A stretch of DNA of 64,000 bases from Prochlorococcus sp. AG-418-O03 (GTDB lineage Bacteria > Cyanobacteriota > Cyanobacteriia > PCC-6307 > Cyanobiaceae), in NCBI GenBank assembly GCA_003213855.1, contig QCMJ01000001.1, forward strand, positions 1-64,000, read 5' to 3'. A model generated the notes under the pieces. The model did no database searches and was not told the origin of the DNA. It worked only from the letters and a program-made list of their open reading frames with translations. The position numbers and the translations under genes are program-made. Below are positions 1-8,618 of this stretch, piece by piece; position 1 is the first letter of the stretch, and each line of letters opens with the position of its first letter.

Positions 1-4
1 ATCG

Positions 5-274
5 ATGAGTAATCAAGAACTTAAACAATATGTATTAGAAATTATTTCTCATCAGATAAACGATACTATTGGCAAAGAAGAGGAAATGGAAGCATGGAAA
101 GAAATGTCAGATTTTTTTGGAGAACAATTTGAAATAAATATCTTAGAAATAAAAACAAAATACATTGACGATAAAAACGTAATTGAAACAGAAATAAATT
201 CTCAGAAGGAAAGAATAGAATTACTTGAAAGAAATAATTTGGATCAAGAGAAAAAGGATATGTGGGATGACTAG
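5..274 (+). CDS. hypothetical protein, possibly 5'-truncated by the window
   Basis: An 89-residue ORF that starts with ATG four bases from the left edge. The frame is open to the edge, so the true start may lie outside. The protein is hydrophilic and very acidic, rich in Glu, Lys and Ile, with a predicted helical and probably coiled C-terminal half (roughly residues 50-85). There is no signal peptide, membrane segment or cysteine motif. I do not recognise the family. Codon use resembles its neighbours, which supports a real gene, but no function can be given. Confidence 0.55.
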   Translation: MSNQELKQYVLEIISHQINDTIGKEEEMEAWKEMSDFFGEQFEINILEIKTKYIDDKNVIETEINSQKERIELLERNNLDQEKKDMWDD

Positions 275-390
275 AATTTGCTGAATGGTGAAGTAATTCA
301 AACGATATCAATAAGAATATGTCTTAATTTTAAAAATGAAAATCAATCAAAGAACTTATTTTTTTTTCATTTTTGAGGAGAATTTAGCAA

Positions 391-412
391 ATGTTCTAAT
401 TACTGTTCTTAA
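391..412. repeat. 22-base element, copy 1 (TGTTCT-N6-TGTTCT)
   Basis: This copy contains two direct TGTTCT half-sites whose starts are 12 bases apart. It matches copy 2 at 470-491 except for the central AT-only bases. Tandem half-sites about one helical turn apart resemble a protein-binding site, but no regulator can be named. Confidence 0.55.
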
Positions 413-469
413 AAACCAAATTTTTTAATTTTAAACTATTGTTTTTATTGATAAATTTGATTATTTTTA

Positions 470-491
470 ATGTTCTATATACTGTTCTTAA
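470..491. repeat. 22-base element, copy 2 (TGTTCT-N6-TGTTCT)
   Basis: This is the second copy of the element at 391-412, in the same orientation and starting 79 bases further on. Both TGTTCT half-sites and the flanking TTAA are kept; only the central A/T bases differ. The spacer between the copies is not conserved, so this is not a long tandem duplication. Confidence 0.55.
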
Positions 492-560
492 TATAATATC
501 AAACATACTTGTTTATATCTTCGGCTAATCAGTATTTGCCAAAAAAGAGGTCAAAGAAAT

Positions 561-588
561 AAAAAAGTCACCTTTTTTGGGTGACTTT
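561..588 (-). terminator. Rho-independent terminator of tRNA-Asn
   Basis: A nine-base-pair stem (564-572 with 580-588, AAAGTCACC/GGTGACTTT) encloses a seven-base loop. Read on the minus strand, a run of T follows it. It lies 24 bases downstream of the tRNA-Asn 3' end, as expected for its terminator. Confidence 0.8.
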
Positions 589-612
589 GGATAACTTTTT
601 GGTATTTATAAA

Positions 613-684
<72 letters not shown>

Positions 685-733
685 ATATAAAATGAATTTA
701 GCTCTTTAAAGTACCTTATGACAAGTATAAAAG

Positions 734-1408
734 TTAATTATATTGAAATTTTGATGGTTCTTGCCAGCGAGATAAAAAACCATTTTTCAACTCTGCTACT
801 GCATCAGCATAAGTTAATTCTTCATAACGATGAGTAATCCACAAAGCTGATAAAGGTTTTTTATGGTCACTTGTAAGTTTTTTAATAGTTTGTAAAACTT
901 TTAATTGACTGGTTTGATCAAGTAACGCTGTAGGCTCATCCAAAAGAATAAAATTTCTATTACTAATCAGAGCACATGCAATAGTTAAGCGTTGTTTTTG
1001 TCCACCGCTCAAAGTATGAACTGGCCTTTTTTCAAAACCAGTCATTCCTACCTGATCAAGAACATATTCAATTTTTTTGTTAATTTCATTTTGACTTATA
1101 CTCTGATTAATATTAATCAGAAGTTCACTCCTACAATTTGGCATCAATATTTGGTGATCAGGATTTTGAAACACCATGCCAACATTTGCATTAGAAATAA
1201 TGACACCATTTTTTGGTTTGATTATTCCATTAATTAATTTTAAAAGAGTACTTTTTCCGCTCCCGTTTTTACCTACGACCATCCAAAATCCAGGTTTTTT
1301 TATTGAGAAGTTACATTTAAAAATTAAATTTTCTTTTTCTCCAAGATATGAAAAAGAAACATCTTTAAATTTAATATAAGGTATTTCATTTTCAAGAGAA
1401 TCTCGCAT
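734..1408 (-). CDS. ECF/CbiO-type ABC transporter ATP-binding protein
   Basis: ATPase subunit of a probable importer for a metal or vitamin. From the ATG at 1408 (224 residues) it shows Walker A GKNGSGKST (46-54), a QNPDHQ Q-loop (81-86) typical of the CbiO/EcfA group, signature LSGGQKQR (133-140), Walker B with LLDEPT (155-160) and a switch His in WITHR. A TTG at 1420 would overlap the stop of the upstream UPF0367 gene by four bases and suggests translational coupling. No partner permease or substrate-binding gene lies in this window, so the substrate is unknown. The family call is firm; the transported compound is not. Confidence 0.85.
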   Translation of the reverse strand: MRDSLENEIPYIKFKDVSFSYLGEKENLIFKCNFSIKKPGFWMVVGKNGSGKSTLLKLINGIIKPKNGVIISNANVGMVFQNPDHQILMPNCRSELLININQSISQNEINKKIEYVLDQVGMTGFEKRPVHTLSGGQKQRLTIACALISNRNFILLDEPTALLDQTSQLKVLQTIKKLTSDHKKPLSALWITHRYEELTYADAVAELKNGFLSRWQEPSKFQYN

Positions 1409-1416
1409 TAATTCTA

Positions 1417-1689
1417 TCAATCTATATCTAAAGAAAATCCTGGTCTTTTAGCTCCTCCTGCTACTGAAGATTTTTCATATATCTGAACAGAAATGATTTC
1501 TTTAGCTCTTACAGTAATTAATTTATCTTGGACTTTGTCACAACTTAATTCGATCAAGTTTGAGGATTCTAAAGTTTCATTCATAGAACTTTTTATTTCA
1601 TCATAAATTCGTTTAATATCATCATATTCTTTCTTCTGAATTGAAAGTGGAAAAGGTGAATATCTCAGACTTAGTTCCAACGAATACAT
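1417..1689 (-). CDS. UPF0367 family protein
   Basis: A 90-residue protein with the start MYSLELSLRYSPFPLSIQ and the later VQIYEKS segment that I associate with the cyanobacterial UPF0367 family. That family is conserved in cyanobacteria and has no established function. The protein has no membrane segment or signal. It sits directly upstream of the ABC ATPase and its stop codon overlaps that gene's possible TTG start, so the two are probably co-transcribed. The assignment rests on motif resemblance. Confidence 0.75.
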   Translation of the reverse strand: MYSLELSLRYSPFPLSIQKKEYDDIKRIYDEIKSSMNETLESSNLIELSCDKVQDKLITVRAKEIISVQIYEKSSVAGGAKRPGFSLDID

Positions 1690-1842
1690 AATAATAATAA
1701 AGACTACCTCTTATATTACTAAATATTTTTTCGCAAGAAGTTATTTAAATTAAATTCTTTTGAGAAAATTATATAAAAGATCTTTAAATACAATTATTAT
1801 GAATATAGGAGATTTTATTTTGCATTTAAAAAAAATAATTTC

Positions 1843-2811
1843 ATGGAAATAGCAAACGATATAACTTCTCTAGTTGGAAATACCCCATTAGTTAAGTTAA
1901 ATCGAATCAGAAAGTATTTTGATTGTTATCCAGAAATAATAGCCAAACTAGAAAGTTTCAATCCATCAGCTTCCGTTAAGGATCGGATAGCTTATTCAAT
2001 GTTATGTAAAGCTGAAGAAGAAGGATTGATAACACCAGATAAAACAACGTTAATTGAAGCAACTAGTGGGAATACTGGTATCGCATTAGCAATGGTTGCT
2101 GCAGCAAAAGGCTATAAATTGATATTAACTATGCCGGATACGATGAGTATTGAGAGAAGGGCAATGTTGAGAGCATATGGAGCTGAATTACAGCTAACCC
2201 CGGGGAAAGACGGAATGACAGGAGCTTTAGATTTAGCTAATGAGTTGTCTTCAACCATTGCAAATAGCTATCAATTTAATCAATTTGAAAACTTTGCTAA
2301 TCCAGATATTCATGAAAGAACAACGGCCCAAGAAATATGGTCCCAATCCAATAACAATTTAGATGGACTAGTTACAGGAGTAGGCACAGGAGGAACGATT
2401 ACTGGTTGTGCACGTTTTTTGAAAAAAGTTAATCCAAATTGCAAAATTTATGCCGTAGAGCCCAAAAAAAGTGCTGTGATTTCCGGAGAAAAAGCAGGAT
2501 CTCATTCGATTCAAGGAATTGGAGCGGGTTTCGTACCGAAAGTACTTAATACTAAATTAATTGATGAAATTCTAAAAATAGATGACGATGAAGCATTTTA
2601 TTATGGGCGTTTATTAGCTCGATTGGAAGGTCTTTTATCTGGCATCAGCAGCGGTGCAGCTTTAGCCGCAACTATAAAAATTGGCAAAAGAAAAGAACTA
2701 ATGAATAAAAGATTGATAGTTATTCTTCCAAGTTTTGGAGAAAGATATTTATCAACAGCAATGTTTGAATCAAATACCTCAATTCAAGCCAGAAAAGATG
2801 GTTATCTTTAA
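1843..2811 (+). CDS. cysK: cysteine synthase (O-acetylserine thiol-lyase)
   Basis: A PLP enzyme that makes cysteine from O-acetylserine and sulfide, in the cytosol. The 322-residue length is normal. NPSASVKDR (40-48) carries the PLP lysine at 46. TSGNTG (73-78) binds the substrate carboxylate, GVGTGGT (178-184) binds the PLP phosphate, and SGISSGAA appears near residue 265. The J-domain gene starts 16 bases downstream in the same direction, suggesting an operon. CysK and CysM cannot be separated by eye. It fits functionally with cysH at 36.8 kb. Confidence 0.93.
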   Translation: MEIANDITSLVGNTPLVKLNRIRKYFDCYPEIIAKLESFNPSASVKDRIAYSMLCKAEEEGLITPDKTTLIEATSGNTGIALAMVAAAKGYKLILTMPDTMSIERRAMLRAYGAELQLTPGKDGMTGALDLANELSSTIANSYQFNQFENFANPDIHERTTAQEIWSQSNNNLDGLVTGVGTGGTITGCARFLKKVNPNCKIYAVEPKKSAVISGEKAGSHSIQGIGAGFVPKVLNTKLIDEILKIDDDEAFYYGRLLARLEGLLSGISSGAALAATIKIGKRKELMNKRLIVILPSFGERYLSTAMFESNTSIQARKDGYL

Positions 2812-2827
2812 TGCATAATTTATAAAA

Positions 2828-3505
2828 ATGGAAAAAGATTTATATGAAGAATTAGGTCTCAAAAAAAATGCAACCAGAAGTGAAATTAAATCTTCATATC
2901 GCTCTTTAGTTAAGCAACATCATCCTGATGCAGGCGGCAAGAAAGAACGATTTCTTGCAATACAAAATGCCTGGGAAACTCTAAATGACCCTATCAAAAA
3001 GAAACAATACGATAGCAGTTGTTTCTCTTCCAGTTCATCATTTGATTCATTAAATGAAAATTGGGAAGAGAAATTGAATTCAAAAAAATATATTTCTTCA
3101 ATTAAGGACAAAGAAGTTGAAACATGGATTAAAGAAATTTATAGTCCGATAAATAGATTAATTTGTCAAATAATTAAACCTTTGAATAACGAAATAAAAG
3201 AACTATCTGCGGATCCATATGATGACCAACTAATGGAAAATTTTTGCAGTTACATAATTCTTTCACAAAAGAAAATAGAAAAAGTTGAAAAAATTTATAA
3301 CAAAAAATTAGTTCCAAAGTCTATTTCAGCTTTAGGCCTCGATCTTTATCATTGTTTTTCACAAGTTAAAGATGCGCTAACAGAATTTGATAGATATACA
3401 CAAGGATACGTAGATAATTACTTATTTGATGGCAAAGAAATGATCAAAGAAGCAAAAAGAATCCAATCAAAGATGTCTAAAGAGAAAAAAAATAAAAATT
3501 TTTAG
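2828..3505 (+). CDS. J-domain (DnaJ-like) protein
   Basis: A 225-residue protein with an N-terminal J domain (about residues 3-62). It starts DLYEELGL and carries the Hsp70-activating HPD triad at 32-34 and the ending WETLNDPIKKKQYD. There is no Gly/Phe linker and no zinc-finger region, so this is a specialised (type III) J protein, not canonical DnaJ. The C-terminal 160 residues are helical, lysine-rich and unrecognised. It probably recruits an Hsp70 to a particular client. It follows cysK closely. Confidence 0.88.
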   Translation: MEKDLYEELGLKKNATRSEIKSSYRSLVKQHHPDAGGKKERFLAIQNAWETLNDPIKKKQYDSSCFSSSSSFDSLNENWEEKLNSKKYISSIKDKEVETWIKEIYSPINRLICQIIKPLNNEIKELSADPYDDQLMENFCSYIILSQKKIEKVEKIYNKKLVPKSISALGLDLYHCFSQVKDALTEFDRYTQGYVDNYLFDGKEMIKEAKRIQSKMSKEKKNKNF

Positions 3506-3516
3506 ATATAAAAATT

Positions 3517-3753
3517 TTATTGAGTATATTCTTTAAGTTGATCTAATTTCAACCAAACATCTGGAACAGGTCTGAGCCATCGGACCTGAGCATATTCGTC
3601 TTTGAGTGAAAGAATCTCTCCAGGACCTTCAAAGACATAATTAGGTAGATCATTATCACTTGCATGCGCTTCGATACTTTTTATATAATTTTCTCTATCG
3701 ACAAAAACTAAGCTTCCTTTCTTGAGAGGTTTCTTTGGAATAGAATCTGTCAT
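3517..3753 (-). CDS. ndhO: NDH-1 subunit O
   Basis: A 78-residue subunit of the cyanobacterial NAD(P)H:plastoquinone oxidoreductase at the thylakoid membrane. The pattern KKGSLVFVDRENYIKS, then SIEAHASD, YVFEGPGEI and the ending VWLKLDQLKEY matches the NdhO family closely, and the length is typical. It is a peripheral soluble subunit with no membrane span. It converges with the J-protein gene, with 11 bases between stops. A probable CRR7-like NDH factor lies at 11.9 kb. Confidence 0.92.
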   Translation of the reverse strand: MTDSIPKKPLKKGSLVFVDRENYIKSIEAHASDNDLPNYVFEGPGEILSLKDEYAQVRWLRPVPDVWLKLDQLKEYTQ

Positions 3754-3890
3754 AATAAATTCAAGAAATTCAATTGAAATCTATTATACAAAAACTTGTT
3801 TGAAAAATATTGAAAAAAAATTTAAAGCGGAATAATAATTACAAAAGTCAAAAAAATTTAATAGCCTTAAATGATAAACATTTATATGAT

Positions 3891-4817
3891 ATGCGTCTTT
3901 TACTACTTGGCTGCACTGGATTTGTTGGTAAAGAATTAGTACCAACACTACTTAATGAAAATCACGAAATATATATTGTAAGTAGAAAACCAATTAGTAA
4001 ATTAAAGGTTGATTTAGATTTTAATAAGTTTAAATTTTTTCAAATAGATTTATCAAAAGAAAAAAACTGGAATAACGAAAATCTTCTAAATATTTTAAAA
4101 AAGACAGATGGAATTATTAACTTGATGGGAGAACCCATAGCAGAAAAAAAATGGACTTATGAACAAAAACAGGAGATTGAAAATAGTCGTATTAACACCA
4201 CAAAATTTATGATGAAGACCCTTAAAAATTTCAAAATAAACCCAAAAGTCATTATAAATGGATCAGCAATAGGTTACTACGGTACAAGTTTATCTGGTGA
4301 ATTCACTGAAAATAGTGTTGGAGGAAAAGACTTTTTGGCTAATCTTTGCAAAAAATGGGAAGCGGTCGCTGGTGAAAAACCATTTTTCTCTAGGTTAGTT
4401 ATTTTTAGAATTGGAATTGTTCTAGAGGCAGATGGAGGAGCATTAGGTAAAATGCTCCCTATATTTAAAGTTGGATTAGGTGGGCCAATTGGAGATGGTA
4501 AGCAATGGATGAGTTGGATTCATAGAAATGATTTATGTGCATTAATTACTCAAGCATTAGTTGATAAAAAGTATTCGGGAGTATTTAATGCTGTTGCACC
4601 AAATCCAGTATTAATGAGAGACTTTTCTCAGACTTTAGGCAAATGCCTGAATAGACCTAACTTACTTCCAGTACCTGGAGCGGTTTTAAAAATATTGTTA
4701 GGAGATGGAGCAAAAGTTGTATTAGAAGGACAAAAAGTAATTAGCATTAAACTCAAAAATTATAATTTTAAATATCCTCTTCTTGAGAAAGCAATGTACG
4801 CTTCCACCAAGAATTAA
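3891..4817 (+). CDS. TIGR01777-type NAD(P)-dependent epimerase (YfcH-like)
   Basis: An extended short-chain dehydrogenase/reductase of 308 residues. I start it at the ATG at 3891 because the Rossmann motif GCTGFVG follows at once; an upstream ATG at 3810 would add a lysine/asparagine-rich tail not typical of the family. Other family marks are INLMGEPIA, the active-site-like NGSAIGYYG, and MSWIHRNDL with the C-terminal DUF1731-like region ending KYPLLEKA. The substrate is unknown. Its last 50 bases overlap the convergent membrane-protein gene. Confidence 0.88.
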   Translation: MRLLLLGCTGFVGKELVPTLLNENHEIYIVSRKPISKLKVDLDFNKFKFFQIDLSKEKNWNNENLLNILKKTDGIINLMGEPIAEKKWTYEQKQEIENSRINTTKFMMKTLKNFKINPKVIINGSAIGYYGTSLSGEFTENSVGGKDFLANLCKKWEAVAGEKPFFSRLVIFRIGIVLEADGGALGKMLPIFKVGLGGPIGDGKQWMSWIHRNDLCALITQALVDKKYSGVFNAVAPNPVLMRDFSQTLGKCLNRPNLLPVPGAVLKILLGDGAKVVLEGQKVISIKLKNYNFKYPLLEKAMYASTKN

Positions 4818-5037
4818 TACCGTTTACTAAGGCACCAATAATAAGAATTGTTATCAATGGAACTACAAGAGGATTCCAAACTATCTGAATAAAATTAATA
4901 AAAATAAATATGCCATTTAATTGCATGATTATTGCGAAAATAAAAAATATTGCAAAAAAAATGACTGTAAATAAATTTATTAATAACAAATTATCGATAA
5001 TTTGTTTTAACTTATTTTGATTATTCTCCTTAGTCAT
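4768..5037 (-). CDS. small membrane protein, unknown function
   Basis: An 89-residue protein with two hydrophobic segments (about residues 20-45 and 55-72) and charged ends, predicted to be an integral membrane hairpin. I do not recognise the family. It overlaps the end of the upstream LpxB-like gene by eight bases, which suggests co-translation with it. Its own 3' 50 bases overlap the epimerase gene on the other strand. Confidence 0.7.
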   Translation of the reverse strand: MTKENNQNKLKQIIDNLLLINLFTVIFFAIFFIFAIIMQLNGIFIFINFIQIVWNPLVVPLITILIIGALVNGINSWWKRTLLSQEEDI

Positions 5038-6232
5038 TTTTTAAAACAATTTTCATATCATCAACAATTTTAAGACAAGCTTTGTTTTCGCCCAGTCTTT
5101 TTTTGGCATTTTCATCACATGAGATCATAAACTTCTTATTTAGCTGTATAAGGTATATAGTTTTAATGATCAATTTTATTGTCTGATTGATTTGATCATT
5201 CTTATCTTTATAATTACTGGCGCAAAAAACATATTTTCCAAGCAAACGTCTTTGCGCTTCTGCAAAAGTTTTTGTAAATTGTGGACCTTTACCTTCAATC
5301 TGAATAACCGGTTTTCCTAATCCAATCGCTTGCTCTGCTGCTGTTCCTGCCATGCTGATACAGCAACTACTTTTCAATAATATTTTGTCAAAATTATTCC
5401 AATATATATTCACTTCTAAAAATTTATATTGGAATTTCAAGAGATTATTATCTTTTATGTTTTCTAGTTTTAACCATCCTCTTTTTTGAAATATCTCCTT
5501 TATTTTAAATGAAGATAGAGCATTAACTATTGCAAAATTAAACTTTATTTTTTGAAAATATCTTAAATCTGACAATGCCTCTAATACCTCCAAAATCAAG
5601 ACGAAATTATCTAAAATCTCAGGGAATCTACTTCCTGGAAATAATCCAATACTAAATTCAGCTTTCTTTAATTCTTTGTTTCTAGGAAAAAACTTATCCA
5701 TAAATGGGTTACCTAAAAAAGACACTTTCTTTTTTAATTGCAAAGTTAAATCATTAGCCGTAAGGTAATCTCTCGTATATATTTTTTTTGCTTTTTGAGA
5801 AAGTAAGAAAAATTTTGAAGGCCATGGTAATTTTAGCTTCCCTTCATAATGACTGGAATAAGCAACTAGATATGTAAAAAAATTTTTCTTACAAACCCAT
5901 GCAAAAAAAATTGGCACAATATCTCCAACTACAAAAAAATAATCATATTTTTTTCTTATTTCAAACGTTAAATATAATCTTTTTAGAAGATAAATTATTT
6001 CTCCTCCTAATATCTCAGTAAGTCTTCCCTTAAAAGAATTATAGCCAATTCCTCCAGTACTAAATTCTTTAGTTGTACCGATAATCTTAATTTTTTCTTT
6101 TTCGTAATGGTTTCCCATACCAACAATTGGCAAAGCATCGACAGAATAACCACTTTTTACAAATTGCTTAGCTATTAGACTGCCAGATAGATCTTCTCCA
6201 TGCCCATTACTTAATATTAAAATTTTAAACAA
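5030..6232 (-). CDS. LpxB-related glycosyltransferase (TIGR03492-like)
   Basis: A 400-residue protein of the cyanobacterial 'lipid-A-disaccharide synthase-related' family. It begins ILILSNGHGEDLSGSLIA, holds LFPGSRFPE, the counterpart of the LPGSR motif of LpxB, and ends with SMAGTAAEQAIGLGKPVIQ, the nucleotide-sugar-binding C-terminal signature of GT-B enzymes. Two GT-B Rossmann lobes are expected. The true substrate is not known; it need not act on lipid A. It lies one base after the TPR gene in a minus-strand operon. A second distant relative is at 57.9 kb. Confidence 0.82.
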   Translation of the reverse strand: MFKILILSNGHGEDLSGSLIAKQFVKSGYSVDALPIVGMGNHYEKEKIKIIGTTKEFSTGGIGYNSFKGRLTEILGGEIIYLLKRLYLTFEIRKKYDYFFVVGDIVPIFFAWVCKKNFFTYLVAYSSHYEGKLKLPWPSKFFLLSQKAKKIYTRDYLTANDLTLQLKKKVSFLGNPFMDKFFPRNKELKKAEFSIGLFPGSRFPEILDNFVLILEVLEALSDLRYFQKIKFNFAIVNALSSFKIKEIFQKRGWLKLENIKDNNLLKFQYKFLEVNIYWNNFDKILLKSSCCISMAGTAAEQAIGLGKPVIQIEGKGPQFTKTFAEAQRRLLGKYVFCASNYKDKNDQINQTIKLIIKTIYLIQLNKKFMISCDENAKKRLGENKACLKIVDDMKIVLKND

Positions 6233-6233
6233 T

Positions 6234-6662
6234 TTAAAATTCCAACCATTTTTTTACTTTGGTTAACTCAGGCCAATCTGGATATCTACTTAATCCGTCT
6301 TCAACAGATTCTTTCAACTCACTTTTAACATCTGGCATCATCATAGACATTTTTTTTATTAACTCAATATGATCCCTAACACCTTTATTATTCGTAGCCA
6401 AAAGAGCTAAAGACAAATTCATTCTTGCTTGTGGATCTTGCTGATTTAATCGAACAGCTTGTCTGGCAGCTGACAAAGCTTCTTCATTATTTTTTAAAAG
6501 TAATTGAAGCCATGATAAACAAGTCCAGGCAGCAAAATGATTTGGAATTTGCTGTATAATTTTTTGAAAATCTTGAACAATTGGAATTAAATCTTGCCCT
6601 GCTTTATATCTTGAGAGAGCTGCATTAAAATCCTCTTCGATAGGATTAATTTCGTTATTCAT
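6234..6662 (-). CDS. TPR-repeat protein
   Basis: A 142-residue soluble protein of helical repeats. The segment around residues 40-95 has the tetratricopeptide spacing (PNHFAAWTCLSWLQLLL, then NNEEALSAARQAVRLNQQDP followed by ARMNLSLALLATN). Such proteins are usually scaffolds, and no enzyme motif is seen. It is placed six bases after the IscA-like gene and one base before the LpxB-like gene, so it is probably co-expressed with both. Its partner is unknown. Confidence 0.8.
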   Translation of the reverse strand: MNNEINPIEEDFNAALSRYKAGQDLIPIVQDFQKIIQQIPNHFAAWTCLSWLQLLLKNNEEALSAARQAVRLNQQDPQARMNLSLALLATNNKGVRDHIELIKKMSMMMPDVKSELKESVEDGLSRYPDWPELTKVKKWLEF

Positions 6663-6668
6663 TATTTA

Positions 6669-7061
6669 TTAAACTGCAAAGGAGCTTCCACAACCGCAAG
6701 TTTGAGAAGCATTGGGATTTACAAAATTAAAGCCCCCTCCAATTAATTCCTTACTAAAGTCTAATTGCATTCCATAAATATATAAGAGACTTTTAGGATC
6801 ACAAACTACTTGAAAGCTTTGATCTGCTTTTAATGAATAATCATAAACTTTATCATCGGGATTTATTTCATTAGTCCCTATAAAATCCATCGTATAACTC
6901 ATACCACTACAACCGCCTGATCTTACTCCTACTCTTAGTGCTTTTTTATCACTTTGGCCCTTCAATAAATTTGAAATTTGTTCTATAGCATCATTCGTAA
7001 TTAAGATACCTTTGCCATCATCAGAATTTTTAATTTCCTGTTTAACTTCTACATTTTCCAT
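6669..7061 (-). CDS. A-type iron-sulfur carrier (IscA/SufA/HesB family)
   Basis: A 130-residue protein that accepts and delivers Fe-S clusters. The three conserved cysteines are present: C51 in RSGGCSGMSY and C122 and C124 in the terminal TCGCGSSF. The core LRVGVRSGG and the later KELIGGGFNF are typical. I start at the ATG at 7061; an upstream start at 7121 only adds an unconserved stretch. It heads the minus-strand operon with the TPR and LpxB-like genes. It probably works with the SufBCDS system encoded at 44-49 kb. SufA and IscA roles cannot be separated from sequence. Confidence 0.93.
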   Translation of the reverse strand: MENVEVKQEIKNSDDGKGILITNDAIEQISNLLKGQSDKKALRVGVRSGGCSGMSYTMDFIGTNEINPDDKVYDYSLKADQSFQVVCDPKSLLYIYGMQLDFSKELIGGGFNFVNPNASQTCGCGSSFAV

Positions 7062-7140
7062 AAACAAAGGATTTCTACTATTTATAATATAAAAACTTAA
7101 TCGATAGGATGCATAGAACAAACATTATCCAAACTTGATT

Positions 7141-7149
7141 TGTTATAAT
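7141..7149 (+). promoter_or_regulatory. extended -10 promoter upstream of crtQ
   Basis: TGTTATAAT fits the TGnTATAAT extended -10 consensus. It ends 11 bases before the crtQ GTG start, which would place the transcript start only about four or five bases before translation. No good -35 is seen. A candidate from sequence only. Confidence 0.4.
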
Positions 7150-7160
7150 TTTAAGAAAAA

Positions 7161-8615
7161 GTGAAAATTGCAATAGTTGGTTCTGGATTAGCTGGTCTTA
7201 CAGCAGCAGTCAATTTAGTTGATGAAGGCCACGAAGTAGAAATTTATGAAAGCAGGTCATTTTGGGGAGGTAAAGTTGGAAGTTGGGAAGATAAGGATGG
7301 TAACCACATAGAAATGGGTTTACATGTATTTTTTTACAATTATGCAAATCTTTTCAAATTAATGAAAAAAGTGGGAGCTTTAGACAATTTGCTCCCAAAA
7401 GATCATACTCATCTATTTATAAATAATGGTGGCAATTTAAAATCTTTAGACTTCAGATTCCCTTTAGGTGCTCCACTTAATGGACTAAAAGCTTTTTTTA
7501 CCACCGAACAACTTACTTGGGTAGATAAGTTCAGAAATGCATTAGCTTTAGGGACAAGCCCAATAGTTAGAGGATTGATAGACTATGAAGGCGCAATGAA
7601 AATAATTAGAGATCTAGATAAAATTAGTTTTAAAGAATGGTTTTTAAACCATGGTGGAAGTGAAAAAAGCTTAGAAAGAATGTGGGATCCTATCGCATAT
7701 GCTTTAGGCTTTATTAATTGCAAAGATATTTCAGCAAGATGCATGCTAACTATCTTCATGATGTTTGCTTCAAAAACAGAAGCCTCAAAACTAAATCTTT
7801 TAAAAGGTTCTCCACATAAGTGGTTAACTCAACCTATTGTCGACTACATCACAAACAAAGGAGCAAAAATACATCTTAACCATAAGGTAGAAGAAATCAT
7901 TTATGAACAGGAATCTTCCTCTTATTCAGTTAACCAATTAAAAATATCTTCTCCTGAAGGAATTAAGGCAGTCTTTGCAGATAAATTTCTAGCTGCCTGT
8001 GATGTACCTGGAATAAAAAAAATAATTCCAAAAGAATGGTATAAATTTAAAGAGTTTGAAGGTTTAAAAAAACTTAGAGCTGTTGCTGTTGCCACAATCC
8101 AATTAAGATATGACGGTTGGGTTACTGAATTACAAAAAGACAATACAGGAAACGAACCAATTGGACTAGATAACCTTCTTTATTCTGCTGATGCCTCTTT
8201 CAGTTGTTTTGCTGATTTAGCACTAACAAGTCCAGCAGATTATAGAAAAAAAGATATGGGATCACTTCTCCAATGTGTTTTAACTCCTGGCGATAGATGG
8301 ATAGGAAGATCTACAGAAAGAATTACAAAAGAAATAGATAAAGAGGTTCGCCGTCTATTCCCATCCTCAAAAAACCTTAAATTGCTTTGGAGTAATGTAG
8401 TACAAATTCCACAATCACTCTACAGAGAAGCTCCCGGTATGGAACCTTTCAGACCTAATCAAAAAACATCCATATCTAATTTTTTCATGGCTGGTAGTTA
8501 TACAAAACAAGATTACATAGACTCTATGGAGGGAGCTACAATGAGTGGTCATTTGGCTGCTGCTGCAATTTTAGAGAAGAAAGCAGAATTAACAAAGAAT
8601 CTTGCAGTCAGTTAA
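7161..8615 (+). CDS. crtQ: zeta-carotene desaturase, plant type
   Basis: An FAD-dependent enzyme that converts zeta-carotene towards lycopene, attached to photosynthetic membranes. The 484 residues start with GTG and have the dinucleotide-binding motif [13 protein letters not shown] from residue 7, an [13 protein letters not shown] segment, and the C-terminal carotenoid desaturase region [19 protein letters not shown]. This is the CrtQ/ZDS lineage, distinct from bacterial CrtI. The SRPBCC gene starts three bases downstream and is surely in the same transcript. A TGnTATAAT box lies just upstream, implying a very short leader. Confidence 0.95.
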   Translation: MKIAIVGSGLAGLTAAVNLVDEGHEVEIYESRSFWGGKVGSWEDKDGNHIEMGLHVFFYNYANLFKLMKKVGALDNLLPKDHTHLFINNGGNLKSLDFRFPLGAPLNGLKAFFTTEQLTWVDKFRNALALGTSPIVRGLIDYEGAMKIIRDLDKISFKEWFLNHGGSEKSLERMWDPIAYALGFINCKDISARCMLTIFMMFASKTEASKLNLLKGSPHKWLTQPIVDYITNKGAKIHLNHKVEEIIYEQESSSYSVNQLKISSPEGIKAVFADKFLAACDVPGIKKIIPKEWYKFKEFEGLKKLRAVAVATIQLRYDGWVTELQKDNTGNEPIGLDNLLYSADASFSCFADLALTSPADYRKKDMGSLLQCVLTPGDRWIGRSTERITKEIDKEVRRLFPSSKNLKLLWSNVVQIPQSLYREAPGMEPFRPNQKTSISNFFMAGSYTKQDYIDSMEGATMSGHLAAAAILEKKAELTKNLAVS

Positions 8616-8618
8616 TTT

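Larger units (their letters stand above)
275..612. other. 338-base gap with a duplicated 22-base element
   Basis: No convincing gene. The stretch is extremely AT-rich. It holds two near-identical 22-base elements (391-412 and 470-491) and the hairpin terminator of the minus-strand tRNA-Asn (561-588). A 30-codon ORF at 336-428 runs through the first element but has no recognisable product, and I do not call it. Confidence 0.6.

Noticed and set aside
336..428. A 30-codon ORF crossing the first 22-base element
   Set aside because: The predicted product is mostly Phe, Ile and Leu with no recognisable family, and the frame is not supported by the second copy of the element.
391..491. LexA/SOS-type or NtcA boxes
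   Set aside because: TGTTCT is present, but direct rather than inverted, and the GTA-N8-TAC arrangement is absent. No named regulator fits.
1799..1852. A 17-codon ORF overlapping the cysK start out of frame
   Set aside because: It has no notable composition and no supporting ribosome site beyond AGGAG inside the frame. Chance is likely in AT-rich sequence.
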